A DNA stretch of 64,000 nucleotides, from the NCBI RefSeq assembly GCF_019904175.1, contig NZ_CP061913.1:5828001-5892000 (forward strand). The letters run 5' to 3'. The notes beneath the pieces are model-generated. The model made no database searches and was not told the origin of the DNA. It saw only the letters and a program-made list of their open reading frames with translations. Shown here one piece after another: positions 26,020-40,189 of the stretch. Position numbers and translations under genes: made by a program. Numbering within the stretch: position 1 is the first letter of the stretch; each line of letters opens with the position of its first letter. This DNA comes from Dactylosporangium vinaceum. GTDB lineage: Bacteria; Actinomycetota; Actinomycetes; Mycobacteriales; Micromonosporaceae.

Positions 26020-26516
26020 GCGCACCCTCCGCCGACCTGGACACCGCCGCGACGCTGCTGCGGGACCACCCGGGCGCCACCGATGCCGCCGCCCTGCGCG
26101 CCGCCGACGGCCGCCGCGTCCTGGCCGTCGTCCCCGACCTGGCCACCGCCACCGTCGACCTGCGCGACCACCTGTGGGAGACCCTCGACCCGGCCGACCT
26201 CCCGGACGTCCTCGTCGCCGTCGACACCCTGCCCGCCGACGCCGCCGGCCTCGACACCGAGGGCCCGGGCAGCCACACGTTCCGGGCCCCGTCCACGCCG
26301 ACGGAGGAGGACCTGGCCGAGATCTGGGCCGAGACCCTGGGCCGCCCGCGGATCGCCGCCGACGACAACTTCCTCGACCTCGGCGGCGACTCGATGACCG
26401 CCGCGCTGCTGCTGGACCTGACGAACGAGCGCCTCGAGGCCGGCCTCACCCTGGGCGACCTGCTGTCCGCGCCGTCCCTGGCCGCGATCGCCGAGATGAT
26501 CGACCGGGCCCGATGA
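26016..26516 (+). CDS. Carrier protein with a relic adenylation C-subdomain
   Basis: A 166-residue protein. The C-terminal 80 residues are a peptidyl carrier domain with NFLDLGGDSMTAA, Ser126 being the phosphopantetheine site. The first 90 residues resemble only the small C-terminal lobe of an adenylation domain (LLRDHPGATDAAALRAADGR, then a beta-strand pattern), with no ATP-binding core and no catalytic Lys motif. It therefore cannot activate a substrate by itself and must be charged in trans, probably by one of the neighbouring ligases. It looks like an A-PCP protein that lost its large lobe. Overlapping starts and stops show that it is kept in the operon. Confidence 0.8.
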   Translation: MSAPSADLDTAATLLRDHPGATDAAALRAADGRRVLAVVPDLATATVDLRDHLWETLDPADLPDVLVAVDTLPADAAGLDTEGPGSHTFRAPSTPTEEDLAEIWAETLGRPRIAADDNFLDLGGDSMTAALLLDLTNERLEAGLTLGDLLSAPSLAAIAEMIDRAR

Positions 26517-26746
26517 CCACCGCGCAGGCGGTGTACGCCATCGTCGACGAGGTCCTCCGGGGAGTCGACGGCGCACGCCCGGTCCGGCCCGAGGACGACC
26601 TCTACGACCTGGGCTTCGACTCGCTGCTCATCGCCCGCACGGCCGCCCGGGTCCGCGAGCGGCTCGGCGTCGACCTGCCCCTGGCCGAGTACTTCAACGC
26701 CGGCACCGTCGCCGAGCTCGCCGCCGCCGTGGAGTCGGGCCGATGA
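26513..26746 (+). CDS. Stand-alone peptidyl/acyl carrier protein
   Basis: A 77-residue carrier protein made of one domain. The motif DLYDLGFDSLLIARTA places the phosphopantetheine Ser at residue 37, and the spacing before and after fits a complete four-helix carrier. The DLGFDSL form is nearer to acyl carrier proteins and discrete PCPs than the GGHS/GGDS of its neighbours. It starts in the stop of the previous gene and ends in the start of the next (ATGA at both ends). A free carrier next to a DOI-synthase-like gene could hold a substrate during tailoring. Confidence 0.85.
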   Translation: MTTAQAVYAIVDEVLRGVDGARPVRPEDDLYDLGFDSLLIARTAARVRERLGVDLPLAEYFNAGTVAELAAAVESGR

Positions 26747-29715
26747 GCACGGCGCCGCTCACCGCGGCCCAGCAGCGCCTGTGGTTCCTGGCCCAGCTCG
26801 ACCCGGCCGCCCTCGATTACCACATCCCCCTCGCCTACCGGCTCGACGGGCCGCTCGACACCGCCGCCCTGGCCGGGGCGCTCGGCGACATCGTCACGCG
26901 CCACGGTGCGCTGCGCACCCGGTTTCCGCTCGACGGCACGGACCCGGTCCAGGAGATCCTGGACGGCTGGCGCCCCGACGTCCCGGTCCTCACCGTGGCC
27001 GGGGACGTCACCGGCGCGGTCGCCGAGCTGGCCAACACCCCGTTCGACCTGACCGCCGCGCCGCCGCTGCGCGCCGCGATCGTGCGGGTCGCGCCCGACG
27101 CGCACATCTTCGTCCTCGTCCTGCACCACATCCTGGCCGACGCCCGGTCCCTGGACCTGCTCCGCGACGAGCTCGCCAAGCAGTACACGGCCAGGCTGGC
27201 CGGTGAGGCGCCCGCCCTGCCACCGCTCGCCTTCCAGTACGCCGACCACGCCGCCACGCCCCGCCCCGACCGGTCCGCCGCCCTCGCCTACTGGACCGAG
27301 CAGCTCGCCGGTGCCCCCGCGCTCGACCTGCCGACCGACCACCCGCGCCCGGCCCGCCGCGGTACCGACGGCGCGTTCGACGGCTTCGACCTCGGCCCGG
27401 AGCGCGGTGCCGACCTGCGCACCCTCGCCAAGGCCGGCCGCACGACGCCGTTCATGACCCTGAGCGCCGTCTACCTGGCCCTGCTGGGCCTGGCCACCGG
27501 CCAGGACGACATCAGCGTCGGCACCCCGCTCAGCGGCCGCAACCGCACCGAGGTGGAGCCGCTCATCGGCTACTTCCTCGACACCGTCGTCCTGCGCGCG
27601 GACCTCTCCGGCGACCCGACATTCCGCGAGCTCCTGGCCCAGGTGCGCTCGACGTGCCTGGCGGCGTACCAGCACGGCGACATCCCGGCCCGCGGGCAGC
27701 TGTTCGACACCATGTTCGTCGTCCACAGCGGCGCCGAGGACCACGGCCTGGCCCTGCCGGGGGTCACGGCCTCGTACTTCGACCCCGGCCACCGCTCGGT
27801 GAAGTTCGACCTGACACTGGAGTGCTTCACCGGCGGCGGCGCGCTCAAGGTCGTCGCCCAGTCCCGCCGTGACCTGTTCGACCCGCCGACGATCGCGAGC
27901 CTTGTCGCCCGCTTCGGCGCGCTGCTGCGCCTGGCCGCCGCCGACCCGGACGCGCGCCTGTCCACGCTGTTCGCCCGCATCACCGAGGCCGAGCAGGGGC
28001 CGTGGGCGTGCGCCGGGCCGGCCCCGGCCGGGCACGTCTTGGACCTGATCGACTTCACCTCCGCCGCACCGGCCGTCGAGCACGGCGCGACGGTGCTCTC
28101 GTACGCGGAGCTCGACGCCCGCGCCCGCCGCCTGGCCGACCGGCTGCAGGGCCACCGCGGACTCGTCGCCGTCCAGCTCCCGCCCGGCATCGACCTGATC
28201 GTCGCCCTCCTCGCCGCCTGGCGGGCCGGCGCCGGCTACCTGCCCCTGGACCCCGACGCCCCGCCGCGCCGGATCGCCGACCAGCTGGCCGGCAGCGGCG
28301 CCGGGCTGCTCGTGACGGCCGACGGCATCCAGCGCCTGGACAGCGGGGCGGACACCGCGCCACCGGCGTACGCGATCTTCACCTCCGGCTCCACCGGGCA
28401 CCCCAAGGCGGTCGCCGTCGCGCACACCGCCCTCGCCGTGCGGGTGCGCTGGATGCGCGACCGCTACGGGCTCACCGCGGCCGACCGGGTCCTGCAGTTC
28501 GCGGCGCCGACGTTCGACACCTTCGGCGAGGAGGTGTACCCGTGCCTCGCCGCCGGCGCCACCCTCGTCATCCCGACCGGCGCCCGGGCGGAGCTCCCCG
28601 ACTTCCTGAAGACCGCGCCCGGCCGGCGGCTCACCGTCCTTGACCTGCCCACCTCCTACTGGCACGAGCTGTGCACCGACCCGGCCGCGCTCGCCTGGCC
28701 ACCCGGTCTGCGCCTGCTCGTCCTCGGCGGCGAGCAGGTCCGGGCCGACGCCCTGACCCGCTGGTTCGAGCACGTCGGCGACCGGGTCGAGGTGCTCAAC
28801 ACCTACGGGCCGACCGAGGCCACCATCATCGCCACCGCGGCCCGGCTCACCCCGGCCGACGCCACCGGCCGCCCGCCGATCGGCCACCCCATCGGCGGCA
28901 CGTGCGCCCACATCGTCGGGCTCGGCGCCGCACCGGTCCCCGACGGCGTGGCCGGCGAACTGGTGCTCGGCGGCCCCGGGCTCGCCGACGGCTACCTCGG
29001 CCGGCCCGACCTGACGGCCGAGCGCTTCACCGGCGGGCACTACCGGACCGGTGACCGGGCCCGCCGCCGGCCGGGCGACGGGGCGCTGGAGTTCCTCGGC
29101 CGGGTCGACGAGCAGCTCAAGGTCCGCGGCTACCGGATCGAGCCCGGCGAGGTGGAGGCCGCCCTGCTCACGCACCCGGCGATCGCGCACGCGGTGGTCG
29201 GTGCGGACGGGGACGGCGGGCTCGTCGCCCACCTCGTGCCCGTCGCCGGCGGGCCGGCCCCGGCCCCGGCGCAGATCCGGGCCCACCTGGGTGCGCTGCT
29301 GCCGCCGTACCTGCACCCGCGGGCCTTCGCGTTCGTCGAGCGGCTGCCGATGACCCGCCACGGCAAGGTCGACCGGGCCGCCCTGCCACCGGTCGCCCCG
29401 GCCGGTGGGGACGGGCGCGGCCCGGCGAGCGACGGCGAGCTGCTCGTCGCCGCCGTCTGGGAGGCGGTGCTCCAGGTGCGCGGCGTCCGCGCCGACGACG
29501 ACTTCTTCGACCTCGGCGGGCACTCGCTGCTGGCCACGCGGGTCGCGGCGCGGCTGCGATCGGACGCCGGGGTCGAGGTACCGCTGCGGACGATCTTCGA
29601 ACACACGACCGTCGCCGGCCTCGCCGTCGCCGTCGAGGAGCTGCTGCTGGCCGAGATCGACGCCCTCGACGACGACGAGGTGCGGCGGCTGCTGGCCGCG
29701 GAGGCGGAGGAGTGA
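26743..29715 (+). CDS. NRPS module C-A-PCP with an acidic adenylation pocket
   Basis: A 990-residue module. The condensation motif is LHHILADARS: both His residues (128-129) and the Asp are kept, but the final Gly of HHxxxDG is Ala. The adenylation domain has IFTSGSTGHPKAV, FDTFGEEVYPCLAAGA, YGPTEATII, YRTGDRA and a C-terminal Lys in RHGKVDRAAL. My hand-read pocket is D-T-E-D-V-G-T-I-I plus Lys. Two extra acidic residues (E at 239 and D at 278, GrsA numbering) would suit a basic side chain such as Arg, Orn or Lys; this is inference. The carrier Ser is 928 in DLGGHSLLA. The next gene starts in its stop (GTGA). Confidence 0.9.
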   Translation: MSTAPLTAAQQRLWFLAQLDPAALDYHIPLAYRLDGPLDTAALAGALGDIVTRHGALRTRFPLDGTDPVQEILDGWRPDVPVLTVAGDVTGAVAELANTPFDLTAAPPLRAAIVRVAPDAHIFVLVLHHILADARSLDLLRDELAKQYTARLAGEAPALPPLAFQYADHAATPRPDRSAALAYWTEQLAGAPALDLPTDHPRPARRGTDGAFDGFDLGPERGADLRTLAKAGRTTPFMTLSAVYLALLGLATGQDDISVGTPLSGRNRTEVEPLIGYFLDTVVLRADLSGDPTFRELLAQVRSTCLAAYQHGDIPARGQLFDTMFVVHSGAEDHGLALPGVTASYFDPGHRSVKFDLTLECFTGGGALKVVAQSRRDLFDPPTIASLVARFGALLRLAAADPDARLSTLFARITEAEQGPWACAGPAPAGHVLDLIDFTSAAPAVEHGATVLSYAELDARARRLADRLQGHRGLVAVQLPPGIDLIVALLAAWRAGAGYLPLDPDAPPRRIADQLAGSGAGLLVTADGIQRLDSGADTAPPAYAIFTSGSTGHPKAVAVAHTALAVRVRWMRDRYGLTAADRVLQFAAPTFDTFGEEVYPCLAAGATLVIPTGARAELPDFLKTAPGRRLTVLDLPTSYWHELCTDPAALAWPPGLRLLVLGGEQVRADALTRWFEHVGDRVEVLNTYGPTEATIIATAARLTPADATGRPPIGHPIGGTCAHIVGLGAAPVPDGVAGELVLGGPGLADGYLGRPDLTAERFTGGHYRTGDRARRRPGDGALEFLGRVDEQLKVRGYRIEPGEVEAALLTHPAIAHAVVGADGDGGLVAHLVPVAGGPAPAPAQIRAHLGALLPPYLHPRAFAFVERLPMTRHGKVDRAALPPVAPAGGDGRGPASDGELLVAAVWEAVLQVRGVRADDDFFDLGGHSLLATRVAARLRSDAGVEVPLRTIFEHTTVAGLAVAVEELLLAEIDALDDDEVRRLLAAEAEE

Positions 29716-30938
29716 CCGGGCTTGTCGGGCCGGGGGCGACGCTCGTCGATGCCGTCACGGGGGAGACGTGGTCGGGCGAACGGCTCACCGCGGCCGTGGA
29801 GGAGCCCGGCCTGCTGGTGGCGCCGCTGCGGGCGGACGGGGCGTCGGTCCTGCGCTACCTCGGTGCGCTCGCCGCCGGCCGGCCGGTGCTGGCGTGCGAC
29901 CCGGCCGCCGCCGCCGAGCTCACCGCCCGGTTCGGCGGTGCGACGGACCTGCACCCGCAGCTGGCGCTCATGCTCGCCACGTCCGGGTCGACCGGGCGGC
30001 CGCGGCTCGTGCGGCACTCCCGCACCGGGGTCGTCGCGGCGGCCACCGCGATCGTCAAGGCGCTGCACATCGGCGCCGGCGACGTGGCGATCACCAGCCT
30101 GCCGCTGTTCCACGTCCTGGGCCTCAGCGTCCTGCACAGCCACCTCCTCGCCGGGGCCACCGTCGTGCTCGAGCCGCGCGGCGTGCTCGACGCCGGCTTC
30201 TGGGCGAGCGTCGAGCGGTACGGGGTCACCGCCATCACCGGCGTCCCGCACACGTTCGAGCTCCTCGCCCGGCTGCCGTGGGAGCCCGCGCGCAGCCCGT
30301 CCGTGCGCAGCCTCGCCGTGTCCGGCGGGCGGCTGCGCGACGAGCTCGTCGGGCACTTCCACGCGAAGGCGGCCGCGTCCGGGGGCGCGTTCTACTCGAT
30401 GTACGGGCAGACCGAGGCCGGGTCCCGGATCTGCGTCCTGCCACCCGAGCACCTCCCGGCCAAGGCCGGCTGCGTCGGCCCGCCGGTCGACGGCATGGAC
30501 CTGGCGATCACGGCCGACGGCGAGGTCGTCTGCCGGTCGGCGGCGGTGATGCTCGGCTACGCCGAGACCGCGGCCGACCTCGCTCGCGGCGACGACCTCG
30601 GCGGCGTGCTGCACACCGGCGACCGCGGGCGGCTCGACGCCGACGGGCACCTGTGGCTGGCCGGGCGGCGCAACCGCATCGGCAAGGCGTACGGCGTGCG
30701 GGTCGACCTCGACGCGGTCGAGCTGGCCGCCGGGGCCGTGGCGCCGGCCGCGGCCCTCGCCGGGGACGACCGGGTCCTGGTCTGGTGCGAGGGTCTCGCC
30801 CCGGCCCGCGGCGACGAGGTGGCCCGGCGCGTCGCGCACGAGCTCGGCATCCACCGCACCGCGGTGCGGGTCACGGCGGTCGCGGGGCTGCCGCGGCGGG
30901 CCAACGGGAAGGTGGACTATGACGCGCTCCCCGTATGA
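29712..30938 (+). CDS. Short AMP-dependent ligase (acyl/aryl-CoA synthetase-like)
   Basis: A 408-residue ANL-superfamily enzyme, about 100 residues shorter than usual because the N-terminal lobe is cut down. It keeps the P-loop ATSGSTGRPRLV, the YGQTEAGSRI motif, HTGDRGRLDADGHLWL and the catalytic Lys near the end (RANGKVDYDAL). It has no fused carrier, so it may charge one of the free PCPs (26016-26746) or make an acyl-CoA. The start is GTG 29712 overlapping the previous stop (GTGA). It overlaps the next gene by 20 bp. Confidence 0.8.
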   Translation: MTGLVGPGATLVDAVTGETWSGERLTAAVEEPGLLVAPLRADGASVLRYLGALAAGRPVLACDPAAAAELTARFGGATDLHPQLALMLATSGSTGRPRLVRHSRTGVVAAATAIVKALHIGAGDVAITSLPLFHVLGLSVLHSHLLAGATVVLEPRGVLDAGFWASVERYGVTAITGVPHTFELLARLPWEPARSPSVRSLAVSGGRLRDELVGHFHAKAAASGGAFYSMYGQTEAGSRICVLPPEHLPAKAGCVGPPVDGMDLAITADGEVVCRSAAVMLGYAETAADLARGDDLGGVLHTGDRGRLDADGHLWLAGRRNRIGKAYGVRVDLDAVELAAGAVAPAAALAGDDRVLVWCEGLAPARGDEVARRVAHELGIHRTAVRVTAVAGLPRRANGKVDYDALPV

Positions 30939-32052
30939 GGAGCTGAGCCTCGCGTTCGGCGACGCCTCGGTGCCGTACCTCTACGGCCACGACTGCACGC
31001 CCGCGCTCGCCGGCGCGCTCGTCGACCGGCTCGCCGCGGGGCCGGCCGGCCTCGACGCGGTGCTGCTCGTCACCGACGACGGGGTGCGCGGGCACGCCGC
31101 CGCGGTCGCCGCCGAGCTGGCGCGGCACGTGCGGGTGGCGACGGTACCCCTGCAGGCCGAGGAGCGGCACAAGACGCTCCCGACGGTGCAGCACCTGCTC
31201 GAGTCCGCCGTCGCGCAGGGGCTGACCCGGCGCTCGGCGATCGTCGCGATGGGCGGCGGCACCGTCGGCAACATCGCCGGGCTCGCCGCCGCGCTGCTGT
31301 TCCGCGGCACCCGCCTGGTCCACCTGCCGACGACGCCGGTGGCCGCGTTCGACGCCACCGTCTCGCTCAAGCAGGGCGTGAACCTCAGCGCCGGCAAGAA
31401 CCTGGCCGGCACCTACTTCGTGCCCACCCTGATCGCCTGTGACCTCGCCTGGCTGGCGACGGTGCCCCGCCACGACCTGCTCACCGGGATGGCCGAGATG
31501 GTGAAGAACATCCTCGTCGCCGCGCCCGAGCTGGAGAAGAAGCTCGTCGTCGCGCTTGACGGGGCACCGCCCGACCTGCGCGCCCTGCTGGAGGTCGGGG
31601 TCGAGGCGAAGGCGCCGTTCGTCGCGGCCGATCCCCGGGAGCGGGCCGGCGCGCTCATCTTCGAATACGGGCACACCGCCGGGCACGCCATCGAGTTCGT
31701 CAGCGGCGGCACCATCCGCCACGGCGAGGCCGTCGCCTGGGGGATGCTCATCGCGGCCGAGGTCGCCCGGCGCCGCCACGGCCTGGCCGCGCCGGACGTC
31801 GCCCGGCACCACCGGCTCACCGCCCTGCTGGACCTGCCCGCCGCCCGCACCCGCCTGCAGGCCCTGGACCGGGGCGCGATCCGGGCCGCGCTGGCCGCCG
31901 ACAACAAGCGCGGCTACGGCCCCTGCGCCCCCGGCGAGGTTCTCATGGTGCTGCTCGACGGCATCGGCCGCCCGGTGCCCGGCCCACCCGGCGGTCCGCC
32001 GCTGGTCCCCGTCCCGGTCTCGGCGGTCATCGACGCATTGGAGGAGCTGTGA
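30919..32052 (+). CDS. Sugar phosphate cyclase, 2-deoxy-scyllo-inosose synthase-like
   Basis: A 377-residue NAD- and metal-dependent cyclase of the dehydroquinate synthase superfamily. Its motifs match 2-deoxy-scyllo-inosose synthase (BtrC/NeoC type) better than DHQ synthase: AIVAMGGGTVGNIAGL, SLKQGVNLSAGKNLAGTYF, LIFEYGHTAGHAIE and DNKRGYGP. DHQ synthases usually have LNLGHTFGHA and lack DNKRGY. The three metal ligands are present at E193, H252 and H268. The expected reaction converts glucose 6-phosphate to 2-deoxy-scyllo-inosose, the first aminocyclitol step. It overlaps the AMP ligase (20 bp) and the GT2 gene (GTGA), so it belongs to the NRPS operon. A related cyclase with another heptose or hexose substrate remains possible. 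Confidence 0.85.
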   Translation: MTRSPYEELSLAFGDASVPYLYGHDCTPALAGALVDRLAAGPAGLDAVLLVTDDGVRGHAAAVAAELARHVRVATVPLQAEERHKTLPTVQHLLESAVAQGLTRRSAIVAMGGGTVGNIAGLAAALLFRGTRLVHLPTTPVAAFDATVSLKQGVNLSAGKNLAGTYFVPTLIACDLAWLATVPRHDLLTGMAEMVKNILVAAPELEKKLVVALDGAPPDLRALLEVGVEAKAPFVAADPRERAGALIFEYGHTAGHAIEFVSGGTIRHGEAVAWGMLIAAEVARRRHGLAAPDVARHHRLTALLDLPAARTRLQALDRGAIRAALAADNKRGYGPCAPGEVLMVLLDGIGRPVPGPPGGPPLVPVPVSAVIDALEEL

Positions 32053-33116
32053 GCGACAAGGGGCTGTCCGTCGTCATCCCGGTCAAGGGCCGGGTGGAGG
32101 CGATGCGCCGGCTGCTGGCCAGCCTCCGCGAGTCGGCGGCGGCCTGCGCCGAGCCGGTCGAGATCCTCGTCGTCGACGACTCCGGGCCGCCGGACACCCG
32201 GGCCCACACCGCGAGCTGCGCGACCTACGACGCCCACTACCTGCGCGGCCCCCGGCACGTCGGGGCCAAGCGCAACGCCGGCGTCCGGGCCGCCGCCCAC
32301 GACCTGGTCCTGTTCATCGACTCCGACTGCCTGGCCACCCCGCAGCTGCTCCAGCGGCACGCCAAGACGCTGCGCGACGCCGGCGACGACGTCGGGGCGG
32401 TCGCCGGGCCGACGTTCGTCCAGGGCGTCGACAACGCCATGTTCCGCATCATGGCCCGCTCCAGGCTGCTGAACTCCGCGTTCGAGTGGCCGGCCCAGGC
32501 GTCACGGGTCGGCTGGGCGACGACATCGAACCTGGCCGTGCGGCGCTCGGCGTTCGAGGCCGTCGGCGGGTTCGCCGAGCGGCCCCTGACCGTCGTCGGC
32601 GGTGAGGACGTCGACCTCGGGCTGCGGCTCACGGCGGCCGGGCACGCGATCGTCTGCGACCCCGAGGCCGTCGTCGTGCACGACAAGAGCAGCATCGAGT
32701 CCCTCGGCACCGTCTGCCGGCGCCTGGTCACGTACGGCCGGTCCGGCCAGTGGCTGCTCGACGTCCACCCGGACCGGGGCCGGCCGAAGCTCAACCGGGT
32801 GAGCGCCCTGTCCGCGACGGCCGTGGCCGGGGCCGCGACCGCACCGGTCACCGCGGGCGCCGGGCTGCTGCTCCTGCCGGCCGTCGCCGCCGTCCTGCTC
32901 GCCGTGGACGCGAAGGAGCGCCTCGGCACCGACGCACCCACGCCGGCCGCCATCGCCGAGTCGATCGCCTGCGCCGGGCTCGACTGGTGCTTCGACCTCG
33001 GGGAGTTCGTGGCCGCCTGGCAGCTGGGCCGGCCCGACCGGCTGTTCAGCGGCTTCGGCTGGACCGACGAGGGGTTCGTCTGGGACCGCGAGCCCGCCAA
33101 CCGGTACGGGGGCTGA
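32049..33116 (+). CDS. Family 2 glycosyltransferase
   Basis: A 355-residue GT-A-fold transferase. The N-terminus reads GLSVVIPVKGRVEAMRRLLASL, the nucleotide-binding Asp pair is in ILVVDDSG, and the DxD motif is LFIDSDC. GGEDVDLGLRLTAAGH near residue 185 corresponds to the catalytic-base region of GT2 enzymes. A weakly hydrophobic stretch near 255-290 might associate with the membrane. It starts at GTG 32049 in the stop of the cyclase gene. It could attach a sugar to the cyclitol or peptide; donor and acceptor are unknown. Confidence 0.83.
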   Translation: MSDKGLSVVIPVKGRVEAMRRLLASLRESAAACAEPVEILVVDDSGPPDTRAHTASCATYDAHYLRGPRHVGAKRNAGVRAAAHDLVLFIDSDCLATPQLLQRHAKTLRDAGDDVGAVAGPTFVQGVDNAMFRIMARSRLLNSAFEWPAQASRVGWATTSNLAVRRSAFEAVGGFAERPLTVVGGEDVDLGLRLTAAGHAIVCDPEAVVVHDKSSIESLGTVCRRLVTYGRSGQWLLDVHPDRGRPKLNRVSALSATAVAGAATAPVTAGAGLLLLPAVAAVLLAVDAKERLGTDAPTPAAIAESIACAGLDWCFDLGEFVAAWQLGRPDRLFSGFGWTDEGFVWDREPANRYGG

Positions 33117-33118
33117 CG

Positions 33119-33877
33119 GTGCTGTACCACGGCCGGATCGCGGCGGTCACCGGCGGCACATCGGGCGTCGGCGAGGCGATCGCGCGGGCGCTGGCCGCCG
33201 CGGGCGCGGCCGGGCTCACGATCGCCGGGCGCGACGGCGGGCGCGGCGAGCGGATCGCGGCCGAGCTGACCGCCCAGGGGTGCCCGACCCTTTTCCTGCC
33301 GGGCGACCTGGCCGACGCCGACACGGCCCGGGCCGTCGTGCTGCGCACCGTCGAGTGCTACGGCCGCATCGACGGCCTGGCCAACTGCGCGGCCAGCACC
33401 GAACGCTCCACGCTTGACACGACCACCCCGGAGCTGTTCGACCGGATCATGGCCGTCAACGTCCGCGCACCGCTGCTGAGCATGCAGGAGGCGATCCGGG
33501 ACATGCGCGGCCGCGGCGAGCCCGGCGCCATCCTCAACATCATCTCGACCGAGGCGTCGGGCGGCGCGCCGTACCTCACCGCCTACGCCACCTCCAAGGG
33601 CGCCCTCGCCACCCTGACCCGCAACGTGGCCGCCGCGCACCGCTTCGACCGTATCCGGGTCAACGGGATCCTGCTCGGCTGGACCGAGACCCCGCACGAG
33701 GACGCCGTGCAGCGCCGGTATCACGGCGCCGGCGACGACTGGCTCGCCGCGGCCGCCGCGAAGGCCCCGATGGGCCGCCTGGCCCAGCCCGACGAGATCG
33801 CCGATCTGGCCGTCCTGCTGCTGTCGGACCGGGGCGGCATCATGACCGGCTCGCTCATCGAATACTCGCAGGACTGA
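33119..33877 (+). CDS. Short-chain dehydrogenase/reductase
   Basis: A 252-residue NAD(P)-dependent oxidoreductase of classical SDR type. The cofactor motif is AAVTGGTSGVGEAIARAL, NCAAS replaces the usual NNAG, and the catalytic Tyr-Lys is in TAYATSKGALATL after the Ser of NIISTEAS. The start is GTG 33119, three bases after the GT2 stop. In this operon it is a good candidate for oxidising or reducing the cyclase product (a ketone on a cyclitol ring). The substrate is inferred only from position. Confidence 0.87.
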   Translation: MLYHGRIAAVTGGTSGVGEAIARALAAAGAAGLTIAGRDGGRGERIAAELTAQGCPTLFLPGDLADADTARAVVLRTVECYGRIDGLANCAASTERSTLDTTTPELFDRIMAVNVRAPLLSMQEAIRDMRGRGEPGAILNIISTEASGGAPYLTAYATSKGALATLTRNVAAAHRFDRIRVNGILLGWTETPHEDAVQRRYHGAGDDWLAAAAAKAPMGRLAQPDEIADLAVLLLSDRGGIMTGSLIEYSQD

Positions 33878-33889
33878 ACGGGGATTGCC

Positions 33890-39108
<5,219 letters not shown>

Positions 39109-39109
<1 letters not shown>

Positions 39110-40059
39110 TGGTCGAGGTGTACACCACCGCCCCCGCGTCCGTGGAGCCCGACGGCTCCGCGTTCCGCCGCCGCCTGGCCGAGGTGACCCGCTGGACGGA
39201 CGCGGCCGGCCACACGGGCCTGCTCGTCTACTCCGACAACACGCTCATCGACCCCTGGCTGATCGCCCAGCTGATCCTGGAGCGGGCCGCGCGGGCCGTG
39301 CCCCTCGTCGCGGTCCAGCCGGTCTACTGCTCGCCGTACGCCGCGGCCCGCATGGCGGCCACCCTCACGTTCCTGCACGGGCGCCCCGTGCATCTCAACC
39401 TGGTGACGGGCGGTTCCCGGCAGCATCTGGAGGCGCTCGGCGACGGCGGTGTGGGGCACGACGAGCGGTACGAGCGGCTGTCCGAGTTCGCGACGGTGCT
39501 CCGGCAGCTCCTCGAGTCCCCGCGCCCGGTCACCAGCACCGGCCGCCACTACCGCCTGCAGGGTGCGTCGTTGCCGCACCGCCCGCGGCAACCCCCGCGG
39601 CTGGTCCTGTCCGGCTCCAGCGAGGCCGCCGTCAAGTGCGCCGACGACCTGGGCGTGCTGCGCTTCGCGTACCCGGTGCCGGTGCGCTCCTATCCGGCCG
39701 GCCGCAGCGGCATCCGCCTCGGCGTCATCGCCCGCCCGACCGCCGGCGCGGCGTGGAAGGCCGCCCACGACCGCTTTCCGGGCGACCCGCTGGGGGAGCG
39801 CCGCCACCGGGTGGTCGCGAAGCTGTCCGACTCGCACTGGTACGCGGAGCTCGCCGAGGTCGAGGCCTCCGGCGTCTACTGGCTGCACCCGTTCCGGACC
39901 TACCGGACGTTCTGCCCGTACCTGGTCGGCTCCTACGCGGAGGTGGGCGCGTATCTGGCGGCGTACTTCGCGCGCGGCGTCGAGTCGGTGATCCTCGACG
40001 TCCCGGACGCGGAGGACGACCTGCACCACGCCCGGCTGGCCTTCGACGCGGCCGGCTAG
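39109..40059 (+). CDS. Luciferase-like flavin monooxygenase (SsuD type)
   Basis: A 316-residue FMNH2-dependent monooxygenase of the bacterial luciferase group. It resembles alkanesulfonate monooxygenase SsuD: HLNLVTGGSRQHLEALGDGG, HDERYERLSEFATVLRQLL, and a later LVLSGSSEAA and LVGSYAEVGAYLAAYF. Enzymes of this type in NRPS clusters hydroxylate or oxidise tailoring positions. The ATG shares one base with the stop of the fusion gene (TGATG), so it is the last gene of the operon. A flavin reductase would be needed; one is encoded at 43212-43808. That pairing is inference. Confidence 0.85.
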
Positions 40060-40110
40060 GTGCGGATCGCCCGGGCGGCCGCGGCCCGGCTGCACCGGAA
40101 ACCCTCAGAT

Positions 40111-40129
40111 GTATAGCGAAAGTATAGCG
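40111..40129. repeat. Direct repeat GTATAGCG upstream of the SGNH gene
   Basis: GTATAGCG occurs at 40111-40118 and again at 40122-40129, one helical turn (11 bp) apart, in an AT-rich pocket between the NRPS operon and the secreted hydrolase gene. It could be a regulator-binding site or part of a promoter for the SGNH gene. No further copy is noted nearby. Confidence 0.4.
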
Positions 40130-40189
40130 GCGGGCAAGGATCGCTTGATATCAATCTCCGGACCACACTCCCTTACCCCGGAGTACCAC

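Noticed and set aside
26602-29604. 1000-residue open frame on the minus strand
   Set aside because: Shadow of the C-A-PCP gene at 26743; high GC produces long antisense frames.
30919-32052. Assignment as 3-dehydroquinate synthase
   Set aside because: The metal-site and C-terminal motifs match DOI synthases, and no shikimate genes adjoin it.
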